Assembly (NCBI GenBank): GCA_902547175.1 | Contig: CACCMS010000009.1 | Coordinates: 1 to 31,957, forward strand | DNA length: 31,957 nucleotides | Reading direction: 5' to 3' | DNA from: Rhodospirillaceae bacterium | Lineage (GTDB): Bacteria; Pseudomonadota; Alphaproteobacteria; TMED109; TMED131 | Part shown: one piece after another, positions 1-9,429 of the stretch | Layout: each line of letters begins with the position of its first letter | Position numbering within the stretch: the stretch's first letter is position 1 | Program-made: the position numbers and the translations under genes | Notes under the pieces: model-generated | What the model saw: only the letters and a program-made list of their open reading frames with translations | Told to the model about the DNA's origin: nothing | Databases searched by the model: none

Positions 1-1
1 A

Positions 2-349
2 AAAGTTCTTTGCGTATCGTTTACTTTGTTGAGTAATAGGTTAGTTTTTTTAAATTCTAAAGTTAACAATATAAACTGGGATTTAATTTTATCCTGTGAA
101 ACTTTAGAGGTGTATAAACCAAATATAAATGCATATTTGAAAACAGCTAAAATGTTACAATTAAATCCTGAAGAATGTGTAATGGTTGCTTGTCATAGTT
201 TTGATCTCAATGCAGCAAAAAAAGCAGGTTTTAATACAATATTTGTAAAAAGAATGAATGAATGGGGTCCAGATACCAAAATTTCGATAGATGGTAACTA
301 TGATATGGTCATAGAAGACTTCAATGAATTGAAAGAAATTTTTGATTAA
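2..349 (+). CDS. HAD-superfamily hydrolase, type II haloacid dehalogenase-like (5' end cut off)
   Basis: The reading frame is open from the first bases of the window, so the gene starts upstream; the TTG at 26 is an internal codon. The visible part is the C-terminal half of a HAD Rossmann domain. It shows the second-motif region (LLSNR), the conserved lysine in a YKP motif, and then VACHSFDLNAAKKAGF followed by FVKR and EWGP. The asparagine or aspartate of the last HAD acidic motif appears here as HSFDL. This arrangement is typical of type II (S)-2-haloacid dehalogenase-like proteins. The N-terminal nucleophile aspartate lies outside the window, so activity and substrate cannot be judged. Many relatives are general phosphatases, so dehalogenation should not be assumed. 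It ends 81 bases before nuoA and is probably a separate unit. Confidence 0.8.
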   Translation, partial: KVLCVSFTLLSNRLVFLNSKVNNINWDLILSCETLEVYKPNINAYLKTAKMLQLNPEECVMVACHSFDLNAAKKAGFNTIFVKRMNEWGPDTKISIDGNYDMVIEDFNELKEIFD

Positions 350-381
350 ATTGTTTTTCTTCTTATATATTAAAATTTAGG

Positions 382-409
382 TTACAACTTTATGAAATTA
401 CTCTATATA
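382..409 (+). promoter_or_regulatory. Possible promoter upstream of nuoA
   Basis: The 80-base spacer 350-430 is the largest non-coding gap in the window and precedes the long nuo cluster. A weak -35-like TTACAA (382-387) lies 16 bases before a -10-like TATATA (404-409). The -10 falls inside a perfect 10-base palindrome, CTATATATAG, at 403-412. A short GGGAA (421-425) sits just before the nuoA ATG. Random AT-rich sequence easily gives such matches, so this is a suggestion from position and weak consensus only. I see no terminator hairpin after the HAD gene. Confidence 0.25.
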
Positions 410-430
410 TAGTTTATAGCGGGAACATTT

Positions 431-790
431 ATGAATTATACAGAATATTTGCCCATATTTATTTTTATAGTTATAGCTTTTTCTATGTCTTTAGGATTTG
501 CATTGCTTTCAGGTATAGTTGGTCCTAACAAACCAGATAAAGAAAAGTTATCAGCTTATGAATGCGGTTTTGAACCATTTGAGGATGCAAGAGTAAAGTT
601 TGACGTTAGGTTTTATCTAGTAGCAATATTATTTATAATATTTGATTTAGAAGTGGCATTTTTGTTTCCTTGGGCTATATCACTCTCACTAATTGGCTTA
701 GTAGGTTACTTATCTATGATGATATTTTTATTAATATTAACCGTTGGTTTTGTTTATGAATGGAAAAAAGGAGCTTTGGATTGGGAATAA
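431..790 (+). CDS. nuoA: NADH-quinone oxidoreductase subunit A
   Basis: Small inner-membrane subunit of complex I, near the quinone-chamber entrance at the junction with the peripheral arm. The 119-residue protein has the usual three membrane segments (about residues 7-29, 62-84 and 89-110). The family signature is the loop after the first segment, with [12 protein letters not shown] including the conserved cysteine, followed by the acidic [11 protein letters not shown] in the second segment. Length matches the family. It opens the nuo cluster after the only sizeable spacer, and its 3' end overlaps the start of nuoB. The start is an ATG with a weak GGGAA ten bases upstream. Confidence 0.97.
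   Translation: MNYTEYLPIFIFIVIAFSMSLGFALLSGIVGPNKPDKEKLSAYECGFEPFEDARVKFDVRFYLVAILFIIFDLEVAFLFPWAISLSLIGLVGYLSMMIFLLILTVGFVYEWKKGALDWE
768..773 (+). promoter_or_regulatory. Shine-Dalgarno AAGGAG inside nuoA, favouring a TTG start for nuoB
   Basis: AAGGAG ends seven bases before the in-frame TTG at 781. The competing ATG at 760 lies upstream of this motif and has no comparable sequence before it. Few genes in this window have a clear Shine-Dalgarno, so this one carries weight in choosing the start. Confidence 0.55.
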
Positions 791-1293
791 AAGAAAATTT
801 TTATAATGAAAATATTTTTAATGCAGATAAAGCAAATAATAAAGGATATGTTCTAGCAAAATTTAGTGATTTACTAAGTTGGGCAAGAGCCGGATCATTA
901 TGGCCAATGTCATTTGGATTGGCATGTTGTGCTGTTGAAATGATGCAAACTGGAGCATCAAGATATGATCTGGATAGGTTCGGTGTCGTATTTAGGCCTA
1001 GCCCAAGACAATCTGATGTAATGATAGTGGCAGGTACTTTAACTAATAAAATGGCTCCGGCTTTAAGAAAGGTTTATGATCAAATGCCTGAACCTAGATG
1101 GGTAATTTCAATGGGAAGTTGCGCTAATGGAGGAGGTTATTATCATTACTCTTATTCTGTAGTCAGAGGCTGTGATAGAATTATCCCTGTAGATATATAC
1201 GTGCCGGGTTGTCCTCCTTCAGCCGAAGCTTTGCTTTATGGAGTTTTGCAGTTACAAAAAAAAATTAAAAGAGAAGGCAGAAATTCTATATAA
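781..1293 (+). CDS. nuoB: NADH-quinone oxidoreductase subunit B
   Basis: Peripheral-arm subunit that holds the terminal [4Fe-4S] cluster N2 and passes electrons to quinone. The four ligands are visible: the tandem cysteines in [10 protein letters not shown], one in [12 protein letters not shown] and one in VPGCPP (C49, C50, C114 and C144 from the TTG start). The stretch [20 protein letters not shown] is diagnostic. I prefer the TTG at 781 (170 residues, 10-base overlap with nuoA) because of the AAGGAG at 768-773. An ATG at 760 would add seven residues and overlap nuoA by 31 bases. The C-terminus ([10 protein letters not shown]) is the short alphaproteobacterial/mitochondrial type, lacking the long tail of the E. 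coli protein. Confidence 0.96.
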   Translation: MGIKENFYNENIFNADKANNKGYVLAKFSDLLSWARAGSLWPMSFGLACCAVEMMQTGASRYDLDRFGVVFRPSPRQSDVMIVAGTLTNKMAPALRKVYDQMPEPRWVISMGSCANGGGYYHYSYSVVRGCDRIIPVDIYVPGCPPSAEALLYGVLQLQKKIKREGRNSI

Positions 1294-1312
1294 GTTCTTT
1301 TAGAGAGAAAAA

Positions 1313-1924
1313 TTGATAAATTTAATAAAAAGTAATAAAAACAATACTTTAAATACTATATCTAGTATTTTAGATACAGTGATAGATAAGAATGATTACA
1401 AGTTAGAATATAAAAATGGACTTTATTTACTTAACTTGAAACAATTTATTTTAATTAAGGTTGTTAAAGTTCTTAAAGAAAATGAAAAGTTAAAGTTTAA
1501 TCAATTTATTGATTTAACAGCTGTAGATTATCCAAATAAAAAAAATAGATTTGAAATGATTTATATCTTACTTTCAGTAGAATTTAATTTCAGAATTATT
1601 ATTAAATTTTTTATTAATGAAAATGAAAACATTGATAGCATTACTAACTTATTTCCCGCTGCTAACTGGTATGAAAGAGAAGTTTGGGACCTATTTGGTA
1701 TAGCTTTTAACAATCATCCAGATCTTAGGAGATTACTAACAGATTATGGTTTTATTGGACATCCTCTTAGAAAAGACTTTCCTCTCTCCGGAAATGTAGA
1801 GGTTAAATATGATTTAAATGAAAAAAAAGTAGTTTATGAGCCTGTAAAACTTACTCAATCATTTAGAGAGTTTGAATTTGAAAGCCCTTGGAAAGGTGAA
1901 AAACTAGATAGTAATAATGAATGA
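1313..1924 (+). CDS. nuoC: NADH-quinone oxidoreductase subunit C
   Basis: The 30-kDa-type peripheral-arm subunit that packs against NuoD near the quinone site. The C-terminal half carries the family signature: [13 protein letters not shown] (residues 118-130) followed by [13 protein letters not shown] and GHPLRKDFP (135-157). The N-terminal 60 residues are poorly conserved, as usual. It is a free-standing gene, not the NuoCD fusion of enteric bacteria. No ATG lies near the N-terminus; the first plausible start is the TTG at 1313, preceded by a purine-rich GAGAGAAA. It follows a 19-base gap after nuoB and overlaps nuoD by eight bases. Confidence 0.95.
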   Translation: MINLIKSNKNNTLNTISSILDTVIDKNDYKLEYKNGLYLLNLKQFILIKVVKVLKENEKLKFNQFIDLTAVDYPNKKNRFEMIYILLSVEFNFRIIIKFFINENENIDSITNLFPAANWYEREVWDLFGIAFNNHPDLRRLLTDYGFIGHPLRKDFPLSGNVEVKYDLNEKKVVYEPVKLTQSFREFEFESPWKGEKLDSNNE

Positions 1925-3095
1925 AAAACAAATAAAAAATCTAACCTTAAATTTTGGTCCTCAACATCCTGCTGCGCATGGTGTCTTAAGATTAGTATTA
2001 GAAATGGATGGAGAGGTCGTTGAAAGAGCTGATCCTCATATAGGGTTGCTTCATAGAGGAACAGAAAAATTAATTGAAAATAAAACCTATCTTCAGGCCA
2101 TGCCTTACTTTGATAGACTAGATTATGTTTCTCCTATGGTGCAAGAGCATGCTTTTGTATTAGCGGCTGAACAATTGTTAGAATTAGAATTACCTGAAAG
2201 AGCTCTTTGGATTAGAGTGTTATTCGATGAAATTACTAGAATACTTAATCATGCTCTTCAAATTGGAGCACAAGGATTAGATTTAGGAGCTACTACACCA
2301 TTTCTGTGGCTTTTTGAGGAAAGAGAAAAACTGATGTCTTTTTATGAAGCAGTCTCAGGAGCAAGACTTCATGCAGCTTATTACAGAATTGGTGGTGTTC
2401 ATCAAGATATTCCTGAGCAAACTTTAAACGATATAGCTGATTGGAGCAAAGGGTTTCATAAGATTATTAACGATATTGAGGGGTTATTAGATGAGAATAG
2501 AATTTTCAAGCAAAGAACTGTTGATATAGGAGTTGTATCAAAAAAAGAAGCATTAGATTGGGGTTTTACAGGACCCATGTTAAGAGGATCAGGAGTTGCC
2601 TGGGACTTAAGAAAACATGAGCCTTATGCAATTTATGATAAAGTAGACTTTGATATTCCTATTGGTAAAAATGGTGATTGTTATGATAGATATCTGATTA
2701 GAATGGAAGAGATGAAACAAAGTTTAAAAATAATAAATCAAGTTTTAGACAAAATGCCAAAAGGAGAAATAATAAATGATAATCCTAGAATATCTCCTCC
2801 TAAAAGGAGTACCATGAAATCATCTATGGAAAGTTTAATAAGTCATTTTAAACTCTATACAGAAGGAGTAAGGGTGCCAGAGGGTAGTGTATATCGTGCG
2901 GTTGAAGCACCTAAGGGCGAATTTGGTGTTTATTTAGTTTCAGATGGTACAAATAAGCCTTACAGGTGTAAAATAAGGGCACCTGGATTTGCACATTTAC
3001 AGGGGTTAGACTTTATGACAAAAGGTCACCAGTTAGCCGACTTAGTCGCTTGTATAGCAACTATGGATGTTGTTTTTGGAGAAATTGATAGATAA
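1917..3095 (+). CDS. nuoD: NADH-quinone oxidoreductase subunit D
   Basis: The 49-kDa-type subunit that forms most of the quinone-binding cavity with NuoB. It descends from the large subunit of [NiFe] hydrogenases but lacks the nickel cysteines. GPQHPAAHG (residues 14-22) supplies the histidine of the quinone loop, followed by [12 protein letters not shown] and, near the C-terminus, [11 protein letters not shown]. The length of 392 residues is normal for Alphaproteobacteria. The start overlaps the nuoC stop in the eight bases ATGAATGA (1917-1924), suggesting translational coupling. The stop is followed directly by the nuoE ATG. Confidence 0.98.
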   Translation: MNEKQIKNLTLNFGPQHPAAHGVLRLVLEMDGEVVERADPHIGLLHRGTEKLIENKTYLQAMPYFDRLDYVSPMVQEHAFVLAAEQLLELELPERALWIRVLFDEITRILNHALQIGAQGLDLGATTPFLWLFEEREKLMSFYEAVSGARLHAAYYRIGGVHQDIPEQTLNDIADWSKGFHKIINDIEGLLDENRIFKQRTVDIGVVSKKEALDWGFTGPMLRGSGVAWDLRKHEPYAIYDKVDFDIPIGKNGDCYDRYLIRMEEMKQSLKIINQVLDKMPKGEIINDNPRISPPKRSTMKSSMESLISHFKLYTEGVRVPEGSVYRAVEAPKGEFGVYLVSDGTNKPYRCKIRAPGFAHLQGLDFMTKGHQLADLVACIATMDVVFGEIDR

Positions 3096-3677
3096 ATGGA
3101 AGGTAATAATAATAAATTGGAAAAGTTTGAGTTTACGAAAAAAAATCTTGAAGAAGTTGATAAGGTTTTTGCTAAATATCCAGATGATCAAAAAGCTAGT
3201 GCTGTTATGCCTTTATTAGATCTTGCAATGAGACAAATAGGAGGGTGGATTACTGAATCAGCAATGAGATATATTAGTAATCTAATTAATATTCCTTATA
3301 TAAGAGTTTATGAAGTTGCATCTTTTTACTCTATGTTTTATTTAGAGCCAATTGGCAAAAATTTTATTCAGGTTTGCACAACTACATCATGCTGGCTTAG
3401 AGGAAGTGACGATATATTAAAGCTATGTAAAAAACATCTAAGTATTGAAAACAACCAAACTACTAAAGATGGCTTATTTACATTAAAGGAAGTTGAGTGT
3501 CTTGGTGCTTGTGTTAATGCGCCAATGATACAAATTAATGATAATTATTATGAAGAATTAAATAAAGATAGTTTACTAAACATATTAAATAAACTAAAAG
3601 AAGGTAAAGTAGTTAATATCGGGCCACAAACTAAAAAAAGAAAGGGAGCTGAACCTATTAATTCAGTTAACAATTAA
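3096..3677 (+). CDS. nuoE: NADH-quinone oxidoreductase subunit E
   Basis: The 24-kDa-type peripheral subunit with the [2Fe-2S] cluster N1a, next to the FMN of NuoF. It has a thioredoxin-like fold with four cluster cysteines in the expected spacing: C94 and C99 in VCTTTSCW, and C135 and C139 in VECLGACVNAP. The N-terminal helical part includes ASAVMPLLDLAMRQ and EVASFYSMF. The length of 193 residues fits short alphaproteobacterial forms. The basic tail after about residue 170 resembles the charged extension of many relatives. ATG follows the nuoD stop with no gap, and nuoF follows in the same way. Confidence 0.96.
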   Translation: MEGNNNKLEKFEFTKKNLEEVDKVFAKYPDDQKASAVMPLLDLAMRQIGGWITESAMRYISNLINIPYIRVYEVASFYSMFYLEPIGKNFIQVCTTTSCWLRGSDDILKLCKKHLSIENNQTTKDGLFTLKEVECLGACVNAPMIQINDNYYEELNKDSLLNILNKLKEGKVVNIGPQTKKRKGAEPINSVNN

Positions 3678-4961
3678 ATGCTAAATAAGAAAGATAAAAT
3701 TTTTAATAATTTATATGGTTTAAAAGGTAATGGATTGAATACAGCCTTTAAATTAGGGGACTGGTCTGAATCAAAAGAAATTATAGCTAAAGGAAAAGAT
3801 TGGATACTTAAACAAGTCAAAGATTCTGGTTTGAGAGGTAGAGGTGGTGCTGGTTTCCCATCTGGATTAAAGTGGTCTTTTATGCCTCCAAAAACAAAAT
3901 ATAAACCAAATTATTTAGTAGTTAATGCTGATGAAAGTGAGCCTGGTACTTGTAAAGACAGAGAAATTATTAGAAATGAACCTTTTAAGCTCTTAGAAGG
4001 TATTTTATATGCTTCCGTGGCAATGGATGTGCACAAAGCATACATTTATATAAGAGGTGAGTTTTATAATGAATATTTAAATTTGCAAAGTGCCATTGAT
4101 GAGTGTTATTCAAATAAATTATTAGGTAGAAATATATTAAAATCTGGTCATGATTTGGACATTTATATTCATAGAGGAGCTGGAGCATACATTTGTGGAG
4201 AAGAGTCTGCACTTTTAGAGAGTTTAGAAGGAAAGAAAGGTCAACCTCGACTTAAACCACCTTTTCCTGCAAATGTTGGTTTATACGGTTGTCCCACAAC
4301 AGTTTCAAATGTTGAGACTATTGCAGTAGTGCCAGCCATTTTAAAAAGAGGGGCCTCCTGGTTTGCTGGATTAGGAAATGAAAATAATACAGGAACTAAA
4401 CTTTTTTGTATATCAGGGCATGTAAATAATCCTTGTACAGTGGAGGAAGAGATGGGGGTTGATCTAAAAGAACTTATTGAAAAACATTGTGGTGGAGTTA
4501 TAGGAGGTTGGAAAAATTTAAAAGCAGTAGTTCCAGGAGGTTCTTCTACTCCTCTAGTACCTGCGTCTTTGTGTAATAATCTTGCAATGGATTTTGACTC
4601 ATTAAAAGCTGTAAAAAGTGGGCTTGGAACAGCAGCAGTAATAGTAATGGATAAGTCAACTGACTTAATTGAAGCCATAACACGGTTCTCAAGGTTTTAT
4701 AATCATGAAAGTTGTGGTCAGTGTACTCCATGTAGAGAAGGAACAGGATGGATTTTAAAAATAATGAGAAAATTATGTAAAGGAACAGCAAGTATTCAAG
4801 ATATAGATAAATTGGAAGATATTTGTTCACAAGTAGAAAATCATACCATATGTGCTCTAGGTGATGCAGCTGCATGGCCAGTTCAAGCTTTAATTAGACA
4901 TTACAGAAAAGATATAGAAAAAAGAATAACAGTTAATAACTTGAAAAAGTCAGCTGAATGA
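3678..4961 (+). CDS. nuoF: NADH-quinone oxidoreductase subunit F
   Basis: NADH- and FMN-binding subunit (51-kDa type), where NADH is oxidised. The glycine-rich nucleotide site is [16 protein letters not shown] (residues 51-66), followed by [13 protein letters not shown] and the FMN-site stretch [19 protein letters not shown] (168-185). The [4Fe-4S] cluster N3 ligands are C346, C349 and C352 in [11 protein letters not shown], plus C392 in [13 protein letters not shown]. The length of 427 residues is typical. It starts directly after the nuoE stop and overlaps nuoG by the four bases ATGA (4958-4961). Confidence 0.98.
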   Translation: MLNKKDKIFNNLYGLKGNGLNTAFKLGDWSESKEIIAKGKDWILKQVKDSGLRGRGGAGFPSGLKWSFMPPKTKYKPNYLVVNADESEPGTCKDREIIRNEPFKLLEGILYASVAMDVHKAYIYIRGEFYNEYLNLQSAIDECYSNKLLGRNILKSGHDLDIYIHRGAGAYICGEESALLESLEGKKGQPRLKPPFPANVGLYGCPTTVSNVETIAVVPAILKRGASWFAGLGNENNTGTKLFCISGHVNNPCTVEEEMGVDLKELIEKHCGGVIGGWKNLKAVVPGGSSTPLVPASLCNNLAMDFDSLKAVKSGLGTAAVIVMDKSTDLIEAITRFSRFYNHESCGQCTPCREGTGWILKIMRKLCKGTASIQDIDKLEDICSQVENHTICALGDAAAWPVQALIRHYRKDIEKRITVNNLKKSAE

Positions 4962-7024
4962 AAAAAGTTTTTGTAAATGAAAAGGAAGTTTTAGTTTCAG
5001 ATAGTGCAACAGTTATGCAAGCATGTGAAATAGCAGGTGAAGAAATTCCAAGGTTTTGTTATCATGAAAGTCTTTCTATAGCTGGTAATTGTAGAATGTG
5101 TTTAGTTGAGGTAGAAAATTCAGCAAAGCCAGTAGCCTCATGTGCTTTCCCAGTTGCTGAGGGAATGAAAATAGTTACAAATTCAGACAAAGTAAAAAAA
5201 GCTAGAAAAGGTGTAATGGAATTTCTCTTAATTAATCATCCACTAGATTGTCCTATTTGTGATCAAGGAGGTGAATGCGATCTTCAAGACCAATCACTTT
5301 ACTACGGAAAGTCATATAGTAGATTTGAAGAAAATAAAAGAGCAGTTGAAGATAAAGATTTTGGCCCATTGGTTAAAACAGTAATGACTAGATGTATTCA
5401 TTGTACCAGATGTGTGAGGTTTCTTGATGAAGTTGCAGGCACACATGAATTAGGAGCCATAAATAGAGGCGAGAATATGGAAATTTCTACTGCAGTGGAG
5501 GAGGGAATAACAAGTGAGCTATCAGGAAATATAATTGACTTGTGTCCAGTTGGTGCTTTAACCTCAAAGCCTTATGCATTTACTGCAAGATCATGGGAGT
5601 TAAATCATCATGATACAGTTGATGTTACGGATGGTTTAGGTTCTAATATAATAGTGGATGAATTTCAAGGAGAGATAAAAAGAGTTTTACCAAGGTTTAA
5701 TGAAAACATAAATCAAGAATGGATTTCTGATAAGTCAAGGTTTTCTTATGATGGTTTAAATATACAAAGACTTGACAAGCCTTTTATTAGAAATATTAAA
5801 AATAAGTTAACTACAACAGACTGGGAAACAAGTTTAGACCAAATATCTTCTTTAATTAAACAGTGCAATAGTAATCAAATAGGAGTAGTTGCAGGTTCTT
5901 TATCAGATGTAGAAACTATGTTTGTTGCTAAAGAAATGTTTAATGGATTAGGAGTTTATAATCTTGATTGTAGATTTAATGGATCAAACTTTAAAATAGA
6001 AACTAGGTCTGATTGGCTCTTCAATAGTAAAGTAGCGGGGATAGACAAAATTGATAAATTACTTATTGTAGGCTGTGATCCAAAAAGAGAGGCAACTGTA
6101 TTGAATGCGAGAATAAGAAAAAGATGGCTTACAGGAGAGTTGGAGATTATTTCTATTTGTGCTCCAAATGATTTAACTTATAAAGTTGAAAATTTAGGTA
6201 ATGATATTGCTATTCTTAATAATGCAGACATTATCAATACCATTAAAGATTTTTTTCAGAATTCTAAATTTCCAATGATAATTTTAGGAGACAGTATTTT
6301 AAGCACTGAAGAAGGTGAAGATATTCATGCAATTATTAAGAAGATTGCAGACAGTTGTAATGTAATTAAAGAAGATTGGAATGGATTTAATATTTTGAGT
6401 CCTTATGCCTCAAGAGCTGGCGGCCTTGAGGTTGGTTTTATTCCAACTAAAAATGGTATTAATGCAAAACAAATGAAGAAGAAAATTTTAGAAAAAGAAA
6501 TAAAGTTACTTTTTTTAATAGAGGCTGATGATTTTGATATAGGAGAAATAGATAATGAATCTACTAAAATAGTTTATGTAGGGCATCATGGAGATAAACT
6601 AGCCTCTAAAGCAGATGTTATATTACCTATTACGGCATTTACAGAGAAAAAAGCTCTATACATAAACATTGAAGGAAGACCTCAGTTCACAAAAAAAATT
6701 ATTCAAAATAAAGGGCTAGCTGTTGATGGTTGGAAAATATTTAGGGCACTTGCAGATAAATTAGGTATAAAGCTAAAATATAATAATCATCAGCAACTCT
6801 TAGATAGAATATTTAAACTCCATCCAGAAATTTCTTCTATTAACGAAATTGTTCCCGCAAAATTCCTAAAATCAAACAAAAGCATACCTAGAATTAGATC
6901 ATTAAAAAGTAGTTTCTTAGTTAAAAATTATTATCAATCATGCCCTATTACAAGAGCTTCTATTAATATGGCAAACTGCATAAAAAGATTTTCAAAAAAA
7001 GAAGAAAGTACTGTAAATGGATAA
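4958..7024 (+). CDS. nuoG: NADH-quinone oxidoreductase subunit G
   Basis: The 75-kDa-type electron-wire subunit. A plant-type ferredoxin domain comes first, with [2Fe-2S] ligands C34, C45, C48 and C62. Next is the His/Cys-ligated [4Fe-4S] site in [19 protein letters not shown] (H94, C98, C101, C107), then a second [4Fe-4S] site with C146, C149, C152 and C196 (IDLCPVGAL). From about residue 215 it continues as a molybdopterin-oxidoreductase-like domain that has lost cofactor function. I see no C-x2-C-x3-C site beyond residue 196, so the extra N7 cluster of E. coli and Thermus is absent, as in mitochondria. The length of 688 residues is normal. It overlaps nuoH by eight bases (ATGGATAA). Confidence 0.98.
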   Translation: MKKVFVNEKEVLVSDSATVMQACEIAGEEIPRFCYHESLSIAGNCRMCLVEVENSAKPVASCAFPVAEGMKIVTNSDKVKKARKGVMEFLLINHPLDCPICDQGGECDLQDQSLYYGKSYSRFEENKRAVEDKDFGPLVKTVMTRCIHCTRCVRFLDEVAGTHELGAINRGENMEISTAVEEGITSELSGNIIDLCPVGALTSKPYAFTARSWELNHHDTVDVTDGLGSNIIVDEFQGEIKRVLPRFNENINQEWISDKSRFSYDGLNIQRLDKPFIRNIKNKLTTTDWETSLDQISSLIKQCNSNQIGVVAGSLSDVETMFVAKEMFNGLGVYNLDCRFNGSNFKIETRSDWLFNSKVAGIDKIDKLLIVGCDPKREATVLNARIRKRWLTGELEIISICAPNDLTYKVENLGNDIAILNNADIINTIKDFFQNSKFPMIILGDSILSTEEGEDIHAIIKKIADSCNVIKEDWNGFNILSPYASRAGGLEVGFIPTKNGINAKQMKKKILEKEIKLLFLIEADDFDIGEIDNESTKIVYVGHHGDKLASKADVILPITAFTEKKALYINIEGRPQFTKKIIQNKGLAVDGWKIFRALADKLGIKLKYNNHQQLLDRIFKLHPEISSINEIVPAKFLKSNKSIPRIRSLKSSFLVKNYYQSCPITRASINMANCIKRFSKKEESTVNG

Positions 7025-8033
7025 TTTTTTTATACAACTTATAGAAATACTTACTATTAGTTCTTATGTGTTACTTATAGTGGGTCCTTTGTTAATTTGT
7101 GTAGCTTTCTTAACTTATTTAGAAAGAAAGGTTATTGCTGCAGTACAATATAGAAAAGGACCTAATGTAGTAGGAATGTTTGGCTTACTTCAACCTTTTG
7201 CAGATGGAGTTAAATTATTTTCAAAGGAAACTATAATTCCTGCAAGTGCAAACAAAGTTATATTTATTCTAGCTCCTATGGTTTCTTTCGCTTTATCTTT
7301 AGTAGCATGGAGTGTTATTCCAATATCAGAGAATTTGGTTCTAGCCGATATAAATGTAGGAATCTTATATATTTTTGCCATTTCTTCACTTTCAATATAT
7401 GGTGTAATTATGGCAGGTTGGGCAAGTAATTCAAAATATGCCTTTTTAGGTGCATTAAGGTCAACAGCCCAGATGGTTTCTTATGAAGTATCAATAGGTT
7501 TTGTAATAGTTTGTGTACTTTTATGTGTAGGTTCATTAAATTTAACAGATATAGTAATGGCTCAAAAAAGCTGCTGGTTTTTTATCCCATTATTTCCGAT
7601 GTTTATAGTTTTTATAATATCTGCTTTAGCAGAAACAAACAGGGCACCTTTTGATTTACCTGAAGATGAATCAGCTCTTGTTGCTGGGTATTTTACAGAA
7701 TATTCATCTATGTTATTTGCTATGTTTTTTTTAGGTGAATATTCTGCAATGATATTAATGAGTTCCTTAGGAACTATTTTATTTTTAGGTGGTTGGTTGC
7801 CTCCTTTTGATTACTACATATTTAATATAGTGCCTGGTTTTCTATGGTTTTTTATAAAAGTTGGTTTATTATTATTTGTATTTTTATGGGTAAGAGCAAC
7901 ATTACCAAGGTTTAGATATGACCAGCTAATGAGATTGGGCTGGAAAATATTTTTACCTTTATCTTTATTTTGGGTTTTTGTGACGGCTTCAGTTTTAGTT
8001 TTTTTTGATTTATTACCTAATCCTTATGGTTAA
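7017..8033 (+). CDS. nuoH: NADH-quinone oxidoreductase subunit H
   Basis: Integral membrane subunit that forms the quinone entry channel and links the peripheral arm to the proton pumps. It has about eight membrane segments. Signatures include the loop [19 protein letters not shown] near residue 37, [11 protein letters not shown], the acidic loop [20 protein letters not shown] starting near residue 206, and [20 protein letters not shown] near the end. The length of 338 residues is typical. It shares eight bases with the end of nuoG and, with the nuoI start chosen here, eight bases with nuoI. Confidence 0.98.
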   Translation: MDNFFIQLIEILTISSYVLLIVGPLLICVAFLTYLERKVIAAVQYRKGPNVVGMFGLLQPFADGVKLFSKETIIPASANKVIFILAPMVSFALSLVAWSVIPISENLVLADINVGILYIFAISSLSIYGVIMAGWASNSKYAFLGALRSTAQMVSYEVSIGFVIVCVLLCVGSLNLTDIVMAQKSCWFFIPLFPMFIVFIISALAETNRAPFDLPEDESALVAGYFTEYSSMLFAMFFLGEYSAMILMSSLGTILFLGGWLPPFDYYIFNIVPGFLWFFIKVGLLLFVFLWVRATLPRFRYDQLMRLGWKIFLPLSLFWVFVTASVLVFFDLLPNPYG

Positions 8034-8526
8034 AACAATGAAATGGATTTTAAATAGAATAAAATATTTTTTTTTATTAGACATATACAAAGGACTTTTT
8101 TTAACTTTTAGAAGAATATTTAAGCCCTCAGTAACTATAAACTATCCTTATGAAAAAGCACCATTAAGTCCAAGGTTTAGAGGAGAGCATGCTCTTAGAA
8201 GGTATCCCAATGGTGAAGAAAGGTGTATAGCTTGCAAGCTATGTGAAGCAGCATGCCCTGCTTTAGCTATTACTATTGAGGCAGAAGAGAGGGAAGACGG
8301 AAGTAGAAGAACTACTAAATATGACATTGATATGACTAAATGTATATATTGTGGTCTTTGTCAAGAGGCTTGCCCTGTAGATGCCATAGTTCAGGGTCCT
8401 AACTATGAGTTTGCTACTGAAACTCATGAAGAACTGATTTATAATAAGGAAAAACTTTTAGATAACGGGGATAGGTGGGAACTTGCGCTTCAAAAAAATA
8501 TTAATTCAGATGCTCCATATAGGTAA
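8026..8526 (+). CDS. nuoI: NADH-quinone oxidoreductase subunit I
   Basis: Ferredoxin-like subunit carrying clusters N6a and N6b, which feed N2 in NuoB. Two C-x2-C-x2-C-x3-C motifs are present: C67, C70, C73, C77 in [13 protein letters not shown], and C106, C109, C112, C116 in [33 protein letters not shown] and the terminal DAPYR are characteristic. The N-terminal amphipathic helix lies on the membrane. The ATG at 8026 (166 residues) is preferred because it gives the same eight-base overlap (ATGGTTAA) seen at nuoC/nuoD and nuoG/nuoH. The ATG at 8038 would give 162 residues, equally close to relatives. A TTG at 8005 is open but unlikely. Confidence 0.96.
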   Translation: MVKTMKWILNRIKYFFLLDIYKGLFLTFRRIFKPSVTINYPYEKAPLSPRFRGEHALRRYPNGEERCIACKLCEAACPALAITIEAEEREDGSRRTTKYDIDMTKCIYCGLCQEACPVDAIVQGPNYEFATETHEELIYNKEKLLDNGDRWELALQKNINSDAPYR

Positions 8527-8536
8527 CTAGTTTATA

Positions 8537-9130
8537 ATGAATTTATTTTTTTTCTTATTTGCTTCTATTACAGTTCTTTCAGCAATTGCAGTAATAAGCT
8601 CTAGAAATCCAGTTCATTCAGTACTTTTTTTAATTCTCGCGTTTGTGAACTCAGCTGGTCTTTTTGTGCTCGCAGGTGCTGAATTTTTAGCAATGATACT
8701 CTTGATAGTTTATGTAGGGGCAGTGGCAGTTTTGTTTCTCTTTGTAGTTATGATGCTTAATATAAGTTTAGAAGAAATAAAAAATCAGGTAAAAAAATAT
8801 TTTTATTCAGGGTTGTTCGTAGGAGTAGTTTTAATGGCAGAACTCTTTTTTTCATTTAGTAATTTAGATTTAATCAGAAATAAAAATATAGAAGTTATTA
8901 ACAATAAAAATTTAACAAATACTCACTTAATAGGTAGTGTAATGTATACAGAATACTTTTTTGTATTCCAATTATCTGGTTGCATCTTATTGGTTGCTAT
9001 GGTTGGAGCTATTGTGCTTACACTTAGAAGAAGAGAAGGAGTCTTGAGACAGGATATTTCTAAACAGGTTAGTAGAAAAAAGAAAGACTCTATTGAATTA
9101 ATAAAAGTTAAAAATGACAATGCCAATTAA
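8537..9130 (+). CDS. nuoJ: NADH-quinone oxidoreductase subunit J
   Basis: Membrane subunit between NuoH and the antiporter-like subunits, with five predicted membrane segments. The conserved third segment reads [26 protein letters not shown] (residues about 48-73), including the glycine region linked to the pi-bulge that moves during turnover. [14 protein letters not shown] precedes it. [17 protein letters not shown] closes the last segment. The C-terminal tail of about 30 residues is lysine-rich and cytoplasmic. It follows nuoI by ten bases and overlaps nuoK. Confidence 0.96.
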   Translation: MNLFFFLFASITVLSAIAVISSRNPVHSVLFLILAFVNSAGLFVLAGAEFLAMILLIVYVGAVAVLFLFVVMMLNISLEEIKNQVKKYFYSGLFVGVVLMAELFFSFSNLDLIRNKNIEVINNKNLTNTHLIGSVMYTEYFFVFQLSGCILLVAMVGAIVLTLRRREGVLRQDISKQVSRKKKDSIELIKVKNDNAN

Positions 9131-9428
9131 TCCTACTTATTTTACTTTATTATCAGCTTTATTGTTTTCGATAGGAATGCTTGGTATTTTTCTTAATAGA
9201 AGAAGCATAATAATTATTTTAATGTCGATAGAGCTTTTATTATTGTCAGTTAATATTAACTTAGTAGCTTTTTCTGCATTTCATCAAAATATTACAGGTC
9301 AAATTTTTACAATGTTTGTGCTCACAGTGGCTGCTGCAGAAGCTGCTATAGGACTAGCTATTTTAGTAGTTTTCTTTAGAAATAAGGGTTCAATAAAAGT
9401 AGAAGATACTCAACAATTAAAAGGATAA
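9114..9428 (+). CDS. nuoK: NADH-quinone oxidoreductase subunit K
   Basis: Small three-helix membrane subunit homologous to MrpC of multi-subunit Na+/H+ antiporters. It is recognised by [31 protein letters not shown], holding the conserved membrane glutamate, and by [25 protein letters not shown] with the second glutamate. Both acids belong to the proton path along the membrane arm. From the ATG at 9114 it is 104 residues, with a 17-base overlap with nuoJ. The ATG at 9120 would give 102 residues and an 11-base overlap, nearer the family's usual length. Confidence 0.97.
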   Translation: MTMPINPTYFTLLSALLFSIGMLGIFLNRRSIIIILMSIELLLLSVNINLVAFSAFHQNITGQIFTMFVLTVAAAEAAIGLAILVVFFRNKGSIKVEDTQQLKG

Positions 9429-9429
9429 G

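Noticed and set aside
3985..4875. Open frames on the minus strand across nuoF
   Set aside because: They lie fully inside a strongly conserved gene, have no recognisable domain and no start context; they are by-products of the coding strand.
8005..8025. Extended nuoI starting at TTG 8005
   Set aside because: It would overlap nuoH by 29 bases and add a poorly conserved hydrophobic leader; ATG 8026 or 8038 matches the family better.
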